Positions 56,142-64,000 of a stretch of DNA of 64,000 nucleotides are shown piece after piece. The notes under the pieces were generated by a model. It was given only the letters and a program-made list of their open reading frames with translations, did not search any database and had not been told where the DNA came from. The position numbers and the translations under genes were made by a program. How positions within the stretch are numbered: position 1 is the first letter of the stretch; each line of letters opens with the position of its first letter. The stretch is from positions 124,001 to 188,000 of the forward strand of contig CADCXA010000004.1 of NCBI GenBank assembly GCA_902806565.1, given 5' to 3'. This DNA comes from Hypoxylon rubiginosum (taxonomy: Eukaryota > Ascomycota > Sordariomycetes > Xylariales > Hypoxylaceae).

Positions 56142-57366
56142 TGTTTTGGTAAGTACCTAAGGTAATCAATGCATACAACACACTTGCTTCAGTTCGAGGG
56201 TCTAGGGTGTCATGACGCGAGTTATATAGGCACAGCTTTCGAGTGTATGCCGAGTGCTTCGATTCTAGGCAGCAGGGTGGCACAAAATCGGAACCCGAAG
56301 AGAGGCGGTATGCTTATTGGCTGCTCACCTGAGTCAGGGCGCGGCGTTACAGTTTGACATACCTACATAAAACCAGATTCAGCGCCACCCCCCCTTTGAT
56401 GAAGGTTGCAACTACACCAGGGTACCATTGTGGCCGATACCTGCAACTTAAACGAAGATGGCCTGGGTAGGTAGGTATCTAATGACTAAAAGGTCAAAAA
56501 CTCCTTTTTCAATAGCTGAATCATAACTAGAAAGGAGCTTGGACCACCATATCAGAGATCTAGGACATCACGTGATCTACAGCAAAGTTGAAGAAATTGC
56601 TACGATGGGCTCTGGTAAAGAATACCATTTCCAGAAAGGAAAATGATATAGGTATCTCCGTCCTTCCGGGATAGGGGTTCAACAGGCATAAAGTCAGAAC
56701 CAGCAAAGACTGCCTGATCTTTTATCCCAACTCCCATGGGCCTGTAACGCGTCAATCAGTAACGGCTCAATGTGGAGCTAGAGGCGTGGATATAAGTGTC
56801 TTTCATCTGTATGTTGAAGAAGATGAACCTACTTCACGAGGTAGTTCGCTTGTGTTACGATAGAGAGTTCAGAGAATACAGACGAATATTGAGACTCTAC
56901 CGATTCGGCATCATGTATATAATCAAGACGCTCGATGGCTGTTTCAGTCAATGGCTGTTTCAGTACTACCGTAGTGGCAAACAGTTCTGTTAGGAGAAGT
57001 TGTCGACGTTTGGCCTGTAAACCCCGTTGTTTTTAGGGGACTGCAATGAAGAATGTTCCTCCATAAACTAAATGAACACGGATGTGATCTAGAATCAATG
57101 GATGCATGAGTCCGGTCCCGGTCGGGTCCTGTTCTGTTATTTATTCTTATCAAAACACGCAGACCTGTAGGGCATAACACTATCGATTGAGACTAGGGGC
57201 CAGAAAGATGTGACCGTCGATGCTACCTAGGTATACGCTGGTACGTAGAGCTAGGATAGCTATAAGACTACGCAACGCAGGAAATGCCCATAGAGTTTTA
57301 GCTCCTGGTGCGACAGCAGACGTAATAAAGCTACCTATTTAGGTACAGATGTGAGGGCGTCCCAAT
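56142..57366. other. Intergenic region
   Basis: About 1.2 kb. A short direct repeat ATGGCTGTTTCAGT occurs twice around 56935-56965 and an exact TACCTAGGTA at 57224-57233. No gene seen. Confidence 0.4.
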
Positions 57367-58232
57367 TTACCACGGAATGGTTTTCATCACCCCATTTTTA
57401 AATTCAAGCTGTGACCCTCCTTCATACTTAGTCTCGTCATCGGCGATCAGCTCAACAATGACCTCAGCGCCAAACTTTGGATCTAGGCCTGTATCTTTGA
57501 AGTTTGTCAGGGCAGTCTTTAGTAGACCAGGCGCCACGGAGTAGTAGTTTATATAGCCGTCGGGCTTCGTCTTAGGATACCAGCCAGCCTTTGCAATTCG
57601 ATCAATTTACATTGCTTGAAGGTGTGCAGTGACGCCGTTGACACAGACTTTGGAAATACCGTATGGTGCGTAGCGGGTAATCTGTTGACTGAGATCTGTT
57701 GAGTGAGGGTGTTGTGAATACTGCCCAGACCTGAGGTGATGTTGACCACTCGGGGCTTAGGTGCTTTCTGGAGAAGGCGAGCAAATGCAGTTGAGACGAC
57801 GGCGACGGAAACTATGTTGACACTGCACATCTCGTTGCAGCATCGGCGAAGCGTCGGGAGGCTGTAGTCGGGGATGATGGAAATAATGCCCGCGTTGTTT
57901 ACAAGGACTATTTGGCAGTTAGGGTCTAATGTTGATCCAATCTAGAACCCCCAATGGTTTCTGCGTGTTGACCTACCGTTAAGCTTTCTGTACTTTTCAG
58001 TAACATACTTGACCGCTGTCATGATTTGATTATCGTTCGTAACGTCAAGCTGGAGAACGTCTATAGTAGCAGCGACCCCCTCTTGACGAAGCCGGCTCTT
58101 TGCATTGATGCCGGCCTCGATATCGCGACAGCATAGGATGAAAGTTGTGGAAGGCTCCCTAGCACCAGCGACGCTGAGGACCGCAAAGCCTAGGCCGCGA
58201 TTCGCGCCGGTAACAAGAACTACTTTTGGCAT
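57367..58232 (-). pseudogene. Short-chain dehydrogenase/reductase, frameshifted and with a nonsense codon
   Basis: Exon 1 (58232-57977) starts MPKVVLVTGANRGLGFAVLS, the TGxxxGxG cofactor motif, and continues through LQLDVTNDNQ. Exon 2 begins at 57907 with VLVNNAGIISIIPDYS (NNAG motif). After SGLGSIHNTL the reading frame shifts at a 14-bp near-perfect tandem duplication (57680-57707); beyond it the correct frame gives RYAPYGISKVCVNGVTAHLQ, including the catalytic YxxxK. That frame then meets an in-frame TAA at 57609-57607 before resuming with DGYINYYSVAPGLLKTALT up to a natural stop. With two independent lesions the gene is probably not functional. The parent family is the classical SDR (carbonyl-reductase-like). 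Confidence 0.85.
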
Positions 58233-58623
58233 AATGTATTGGAATGAAAACGCCTTTAAGGGAATACTGTTGAAGAAGTGAAAGAAACTTGGCCGAGGAC
58301 ATCATATAATAAGGGGGTGTGGGCTTAAGTACAAAGTAATATTCATCCCTTGATATTTAGTCATATATCCGCATTTAAGGATTTATTAGCATTTGAGTAG
58401 GTACCTAGTCATTTATATAGGCATCATCATTTATTATATCTGATATACACGAAATAAAAAAACCTAATTCAAATTTATAAAGTCGAGTAACACAGCTATT
58501 TTCTTGCCTACCTAAGAGGTCCGTATCAAATGCTTATCCTCGCATGCTAGGAAATGAGAAATACGCAGGAAGTCCCTGGTTGCGTGCTAATGTGCATAAA
58601 GGGTGTTGACCTACTGAGGTCTT
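58233..58623. other. Intergenic strip between SDR and P450 relics
   Basis: About 390 bases, AT-rich in places, with TAGGTACCTA at 58398-58407. It is likely to include decayed 3' DNA of the P450, since weak P450-tail-like residues follow its stop. Confidence 0.35.
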
Positions 58624-58893
58624 TTACTCCCTTGTAAATGTCTTTTGTCGAGCCCGGTCCTCCGACCCAACGAGCAACCTGAAGTCAAAATTCCATAGGA
58701 ATCTCCCTATAATCAGACGCATCTCGTCAAATGTCAAAGCTCGACCTAAGCAGGAACGGGGGCCTAGACTGAAAGGCTGGAATGCATTTCGCTTGTCATT
58801 GTAAAATTTGAATGATGGATTTTGCGTCGAGCATGAAAGCCAACGTTCTGGGACGAAATCATCTGACTGATGAAAGTTGTAAACTATTTTATA
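58624..58893 (-). pseudogene. Cytochrome P450 C-terminal fragment
   Basis: On the minus strand a continuous stretch of about 88 codons reads YNFHQSDDFVPERWL, then NAFQPFSLGPRSCLGRALTF and DEMRLIIGRFLWNFDF, then QKTFTRE and a stop. FSLGPRSCLG is the heme-ligand signature FxxGxRxCxG, and DDFVPERW is the ERR-triad 'PERW' motif, with correct spacing between them. It has no start codon, the upstream part is unrecognisable and stop-ridden, and the stop comes about a dozen residues before the usual P450 end. It is therefore a decayed remnant rather than a working gene, next to another broken oxidoreductase (the SDR). Confidence 0.86.
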
Positions 58894-59048
58894 TTAATGA
58901 GTGTATGCCTAATTTATATGTTGACAGTAAGGCTATCTACAGACCTAAGGTGCCTACTCGTGTCAGGCAAGGTGAGTGTCACTTAATTACCGGACAACGT
59001 CGATAATGCGCCAAAGCTTCATGTGAATTAATACATAGGTACAGGTGT

Positions 59049-59799
59049 TTAAACATCCAAGAAACCATCTTTCTCTTCAAGCGGCTCCTCACTTAATTTG
59101 ATATAATATAATTCCCGTCGATCTTGTTCGCGGAAGTCCATCCATGCTGTCAATAATAAGACCGTTGAGAAAATAGATATTAGGAGGCTTAGTGACCGGG
59201 ACACCACCCATCGTCCACACCGAGAACCGCTCTCATCCAAAGCGACATGCGCGACCCCGACGCCCCACGTTTCCATGTTCAATACGTCCTCCCCGGGGTA
59301 TATATTTTGTTTTCCTGTGGTAATGTAACCGGAAGGTCCCTCATCGAGCATGTGGTCGTCTGGTGACGTATAGAGGAAAGCAACGAATGCGAGGACAGAA
59401 TTTGCCGAGAAGATCGTATACAGCATGTATCTAAGCCAGAGTTTTGTCTGAGAGAAATGTCTTTTAGCATATAATACCCCAAGGACTTAAAAAGGGGGTT
59501 AGTTTGCTCCTACCCTTTTCAATTTGTGTCGTAGGACTAACATCGTTAGTGCCTCTAGTATCACGGAGACCACTATACTAAATGCCGAGCTTAATATTAA
59601 CATGTCTTCTGTTGGCGTGTATAACTCCTTGAATTCCGACCAGAGCCATGATACACTGCTCTCTGTCCACATGGTGATCTGGCCACGAGGTGTTACCAGC
59701 CAGACTGTTAAGACGGCGACGGGCAGGATAATTAACCCCCTAAGACGATTGGTAGGGTTCCTTTCTTTTGAGTTAAAAGTGATGGCGAGAATGGCGAGA
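59049..59799 (-). CDS. Four-TM integral membrane protein, 5' end unresolved
   Basis: Two exons are clear: 59799-59514 and 59447-59049, joined in phase 0 (GTAGGA donor, CTCAG acceptor). They give four hydrophobic helices: GLIILPVAVLTVWLV, DMLILSSAFSIVVSVILEAL, YMLYTIFSANSVLAFVAFLY and SLSLLISIFSTVLLL. Between helices 3 and 4 there is a loop with NMETWGVGVAHVALD, reminiscent of the 'NxETWxC' loop of uncharacterised fungal four-TM proteins. The charged tail ends EEPLEEKDGFLDV. The start exon is uncertain; a hydrophobic segment followed by a GTAAGA donor near 60222 on the same strand (…FLFLLMYLTWMVVPNPIS) could be an upstream exon. No known function. Confidence 0.55.
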
Positions 59800-60902
59800 C
59801 TGACACGATCGAATTATTCGGCAGGTGGGTGAGCCGGTGGATATGACCGTTGGGAGCCTTAAATATATTGCTGGTGCCTTTGCTGAGACTCAGCAACGAA
59901 ACTATCATCAACATTCGCTTCGAGCGTTCTTTATATGACGGCAATGAAATCGTATTTTTAGAACTATGTCGGACTATGAACAATTAAGTCCTCTTGGCGT
60001 AGGAAGAATACAACTCTGGTGTGTTAGTTGCTTGGCGAGCATGGTAGGTTAATATATTCTGGTCATCTGATTAGCTACATATTGAAGCTGGTCTGGGGCG
60101 GCGGAGTAGGATTAGGTAAAGCGCAAGTAGGATTTAACGGTAGGATGGGACTGATATCATAGAATCATTGATAACTTGAACGTACTGAGGATATTATTAT
60201 TAGCATTTGGGCTAGCATCCAATCTTACTTGTGAAATGGGATTGGGGACAACCATCCAGGTTAGGTACATGAGGAGGAATAAAAAGAGTATAGCGGAAAA
60301 TTCTTGTAAACAATTTCGTCGACGATCTCCCTATATCGCTGCTATTCATGAAGTACGAAGTGGGATTTTGACATGCCTACTTCCTGTTTGCCTCTCAGCA
60401 TAAGACTTATGCTAATGCTCAAAATGAGTTCCACTTAAATTTCCCAGTGTTACACACCCAAGTAATAGAAAAGGAATTGACAACCACCTACCTAAGCTCC
60501 TATATCGCGTTACTTCTCTGGAACACCAACTCCAAGGCGTCCTAGTAATATGAAGGACTGACGCGCCACTTCCTACCTCGCATTTTACTACTTGTCTCGG
60601 GAGTCATCATGTAGCCATCATAAACGGCATGTCACATATTTTACAGGGCAGTTGGCTCCATAGGTAGACAAGACCTTGTCCTCATGATAATTAACGATAT
60701 TGGATACAATATAGCCCCTTGATTGACTTCCTTAGTTCATTGCCTGTGGTCGCCTCGAAACTAAGAGATTTGAATACACAGCCATGCTGAAGCGCGCCGA
60801 TCTTCGCATATGCTAGGCAGAGAACACCAAAAGCCTCAAATTCCGGAGCTGTCACGCTAGTTGCTCTCCTTTCCATCTTCCAAAGTCTTGCGCGTTGTGG
60901 CT
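59800..60902. other. Intergenic region, possibly with upstream exon(s)
   Basis: About 1.1 kb. Apart from the possible upstream exon of the four-TM gene near 60220-60290 (minus), nothing recognisable. Confidence 0.3.
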
Positions 60903-61391
60903 TTATAGCGACAGCCACGTTCCCCCCATTATCAGGAAGATAGCGATCGATATGATAGGCATTGCGGCATCGCCAACATCGACACCGGGAGCGTCGAGGA
61001 TTGGAAGGCCCAGCACAACACCCATGGAAAGATTCGTAGCAGCCCCGTCAATAGCAACCTGGGACAAGTTCCCGCATTGCTGGTTCAATTGGACGTCCAT
61101 CATCAGAGACATTATCTTGGGCTTCTCGGTGTCGAGGATGTTGATAGCAGCAAAGGTGCCCATAGACGCAGAGCGGATGAAGGCTGCGCGATATGTCGAG
61201 TTCAAGGCGACGGTGGAGATGTTGGCTACCGTTGCGTAGTTCTGGCAGACCGGCGAGGCAGCCGCATTTGCGCTGGGGCTTTGTCGAGGAGCCAAAGCTT
61301 GGGCGGCATCGGCTTGAGCTACTGCGATGCCACAGATAGATAGCAGGAGGACGAGGAGGTTGAAGGGCGTGCGAAACATGGTGCGAGACAT
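60903..61391 (-). CDS. Small secreted protein with hydrophobic C-terminus, unknown family
   Basis: Single exon, 162 aa. MFRTPFNLLVLLLSICGIAVAQ is a clear signal peptide (start at 61391 or the second Met at 61379). The mature part is Ala/Asn-rich with two visible cysteines (VCQNYATV and QQCGNLSQ) and several N-x-S/T sites. The C-terminal PIISIAIFLIMGGTWLSL is a hydrophobic tail, either a GPI signal or a TM anchor. The pattern (signal, two Cys, N-glycosylation, hydrophobic tail) matches conserved fungal cell-surface proteins of unknown role. Confidence 0.75.
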   Translation of the reverse strand: MSRTMFRTPFNLLVLLLSICGIAVAQADAAQALAPRQSPSANAAASPVCQNYATVANISTVALNSTYRAAFIRSASMGTFAAINILDTEKPKIMSLMMDVQLNQQCGNLSQVAIDGAATNLSMGVVLGLPILDAPGVDVGDAAMPIISIAIFLIMGGTWLSL

Positions 61392-62869
61392 CTTGTCGGG
61401 AATATCAAAGGAGCGCAGTATTAAAAGTTGTCAAATGCTGTGGCCTGCCACAAAACACGATATCGTATATGAAAAATAAAAAGACGAAGCGAAGGCAAAC
61501 GCGAAGAAGTCGACAAGTAGTAATTGCAGAGATCAACTCATGAAAAGAAGGGAAAAGAAGAAGAGAGTGTGAACCTACCTCTTGAGAATGCAGAGCCTAC
61601 ATAATGTCCTCGAACGATTGGTGAAAGGGGTCATTTGGAGTTTCGGACTAGGGGTGATCAAACGTGTCTGGTGCTAAGGTGCCGTAATCGTAACCGCCGG
61701 CTATCCGCCAGCCGATTTTCATTTTCCAGATTCGTACTCGCTCACAGCTACACAGCCATACACCAAGCCACAAGGAGCCTGGCGCTTGGACGCAATCACG
61801 TATTTCGTCAATTATCCCACTGTCACCCTACCAGATGTACATGCTAGCAGGAACAAAGTGCTACGGATGAAGGACAGACATAGCAAAGTCCGCCTTTCCC
61901 CATGGGGCTAGACTGATATTTCCAACTTGACTATTATTTACCAGCAACCAGGGGCTGGTCTAATCACGTGACCATCCACATTGACGGCGAAGTTGAATAA
62001 AGGGGAGGAGGAAAAACCACATCTGTCAGGTAGGCAGTCGGATGCGAATCTCCTAGTGAATATATACCTACAGGTACTAGGCAGTTGCACACTTATTTTT
62101 AAGTTGATTTCTCAAATTTGGGAAGATATTTCCGAATGTACCTTTGTACCTATACCCCTATTCAACTTGAAAAGGGGGTACATATCTGGTGTTCATGATT
62201 TAATAAAAGTAGCTTGCGTGGTGCTCTTTGCTTCTTCAATTTACGTCCTAAATTGAAAACTCATTGATATATTCCGGATGTAGGGATATGACGTACCTCC
62301 ATCTTAACAATTCGCGAATGTCGTAATGATTAAAGAATGTGGTTATAGCTTTAGGTGTCTGAATAGGTCGGCCAACGCCGATTTTAAAATTGAGCCTGAT
62401 GAGCAGTCTAGCCAAATGCCAAAGGAGCTGTCGAGAAATGTAGTTTCGTAACCGCACATAGCTTGTCAAACTACAAAGTCATACCTTCCATCACGGATTG
62501 GATGGCATGCAGCTGCTGGTTCGACGCGCTCGAGGACAAGCCAAACAAGACTGGAAGAAAGAGATAAGATTTTGAATTCACTGCAAGCAACCTGACCATG
62601 ATACATTAGATAGAAACCGTGACTGCCTAGGTGTTTTCACGCATGTTTGCGTAGTCACGGAAAAGATCATCACACGGGTGCGCTGAGTCTCAATTAGAGT
62701 ATCACGGCAGCGATAGTTCAGAAACTCAGTTCTAAAGTGAAATAGTTTATAACAAGGCATTTAGCTTAACCTTGAATATGTTGAGCCTCCCTCTCTATCT
62801 CGATATATTATAAACACCAGCAGAGAACCGAAAACCTGTACGTATCTTCTCCCCAGCCTTGTCGACGGA
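61392..62869. other. Intergenic region
   Basis: About 1.5 kb. Minus-strand text near 62500-62590 reads LFLPVLFGLSSSASNQQLHA and could be a decayed exon, but I recognise no family and the continuation is broken. Otherwise nothing. Confidence 0.3.
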
Positions 62870-63652
62870 ATGGAAAACACAAATAATTCATTTGTCGAAT
62901 ATCCGAATACCCACCCTAGGGTTGGCGAGGGATCGGGCTACCAAACCACTCGCGATGGCACGGCAGTTGAGCTGCAAAACGAAGAGGCTAGTTCGAGTTC
63001 GTACCCCGATCCACTCCTCTTCGTGAACGCATACGAATGGACGGCGAACAATCTGCCTATTGGAATCTCTTTCGACTCCGAATATAGGATACCGACGCCT
63101 GAGTTCATGAGAGGTTGGACTTATGAACCTCCCGAGGAGATCCAAGAGGAAAACCAAGTTACGTATATGGGATCTCGCGGAACCGGATACGTTGCCCAAC
63201 TAGTCGACCCTTCCGACGCCAACGGGAATGCCGAAGGGCTTCGTCGGTCAGGCCGTCACGCCATAGCCTCGAGGACTCCGTTTCCCAATGACAGACCACC
63301 CTGGGCGATGCTAGCAACAGACTTCAGAAGCATCAGTGCAATACCTGGGGATTTTATGCTATGGTGCCCTGGCTGTACGCGGGCTCTTCCAAGAGAGGGT
63401 TTTAGGATGGCCTTTATGGACCAGAATCCGGTGGAAACATGTATTATTTGCAGAAAGGGGCAAGCCGTGCTTCCAGACGGCTTGCTGATCTGCTGGAGTG
63501 ACTACAAAGGCTGTGGAAGACTTCTTCCCGCCGGCAATTTCTCCGGTTCTCATACCCACGACACATTTACCGGAGTGTTCTGCCACGATTGTAGAGCTTT
63601 TGGACACAGCAGAGCACGATTGGAAGGACGATACGTCAAAACAGGTGCCTAG
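62870..63652 (+). CDS. Cys-rich orphan protein beside AT island
   Basis: Single exon, 260 aa, start MENTNNSFVEYPNT. The N-terminal two thirds are polar and without domain. From about residue 165 there are paired cysteines: WCPGC, CIIC, then ICWSDYKGCG and FCHDC with a nearby His (SGSHTHD), i.e. three to four C-x2-C-like knuckles suggestive of zinc binding. No family recognised. No signal peptide. It ends about 170 bp before the composition drops into a second AT-rich block, so it could be a lineage-specific or transferred gene. Confidence 0.6.
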   Translation: MENTNNSFVEYPNTHPRVGEGSGYQTTRDGTAVELQNEEASSSSYPDPLLFVNAYEWTANNLPIGISFDSEYRIPTPEFMRGWTYEPPEEIQEENQVTYMGSRGTGYVAQLVDPSDANGNAEGLRRSGRHAIASRTPFPNDRPPWAMLATDFRSISAIPGDFMLWCPGCTRALPREGFRMAFMDQNPVETCIICRKGQAVLPDGLLICWSDYKGCGRLLPAGNFSGSHTHDTFTGVFCHDCRAFGHSRARLEGRYVKTGA

Positions 63653-63819
63653 GACGACGGAGGGACAGGCCCGCCTGGGAAGAACATCGAGTTTTAATAC
63701 ATTTGGATTATTCCTTAGCAGAGTTAGCGTAGCGTTAAGTTGAGAAAGAAGATGTTCTATTTTTACATTTACCGATAAGGTCCCAAGTGAAGTCAGCCGC
63801 ATAGTTAAGGCGAGCTAAA

Positions 63820-64000
63820 AACTAATATCAACGACATTAATATTACTTAAAAATATAAAGATATATAAATAATACACTGGTTATAAATAAAAGTAAGTAT
63901 TAATTTTAAGCGAAAAACGATTTTAAAGGTAAGATTTTAATTAAAAAGTTTTTAAAATTACGTAAAAAAATATAACGTTATTATATATTAAATAAAACTT
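63820..64000. repeat. Start of a second AT-rich (RIP-like) block
   Basis: From about 63820 the sequence becomes almost entirely A+T, with the same word content as 9121-22875 (TATATAAATAATA, TTTTAAAATTA). It continues beyond the window. Confidence 0.7.

Noticed and set aside
62248..62590. Minus-strand text that looks partly protein-like
   Set aside because: Frames break every 30-70 residues and I recognise no family; not enough to call a pseudogene.

Overview
This is nuclear DNA of a filamentous ascomycete (Pezizomycotina, most likely Sordariomycetes). Short GT-AG introns of about 50-100 bases interrupt most genes. The gene set is fungal: Zn(II)2Cys6 regulator, YAT-type permease, amadoriase, DUF6536 membrane protein, GPI-anchored FAS1 and 5'-nucleotidase proteins. 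A 13.7 kb block of almost pure A+T looks like repeat-induced point mutation (RIP). I can support about 20 protein genes, one clean tRNA (Cys-GCA), two protein pseudogenes and one degenerate Pol III/tRNA-like element.

Layout. (1) 1-8800 is a gene-dense core: the 5' part of mitochondrial succinyl-CoA ligase alpha (minus) diverges from the 26S proteasome ATPase RPT2, followed by a SYLF/Ysc84-like actin-patch protein and a DUF6536 multi-pass membrane protein. (2) 9121-22875 is an AT island with no credible gene; it contains diverged tandem repeats and an (ATT)n tract. (3) 23.6-32.6 kb, on the far side of the island, is an accessory-looking block: GPI-type secreted protein, alpha/beta hydrolase, saccharopine-dehydrogenase-like oxidoreductase, Zn2Cys6 regulator and an isopenicillin-N-synthase-type 2OG-Fe(II) oxygenase with a 32-C tract in or just after its 3' end. 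(4) 33.3-43 kb is conserved again: BAR-domain protein, secreted 5'-nucleotidase, tRNA-Cys, cyclin H. (5) 43.2-50.3 kb groups an UNC93-like MFS transporter, a fructosyl-amino-acid oxidase (amadoriase) and an amino acid permease, which reads as an Amadori-product uptake and catabolism neighbourhood. (6) 50.5-64 kb holds a two-FAS1 GPI protein, small secreted proteins, an F-box/DUF7730-like protein, a broken SDR, a cytochrome P450 C-terminal fragment, a four-TM protein, a Cys-rich orphan, and the edge of a second AT-rich block from about 63.82 kb.

The most unusual signals are a 10-base palindrome (TACCTAGGTA) scattered through the non-coding DNA far more often than chance, the structure inside the AT island, the SDR pseudogene caused by a 14-bp tandem duplication plus a nonsense codon, the P450 relic, and a degenerate tRNA-like unit with intact A and B boxes and a T-run terminator. 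I did not find a clearly new multi-gene system. Exon borders were set by hand from GT-AG sites, reading frame and family conservation, and have not been checked against transcripts.
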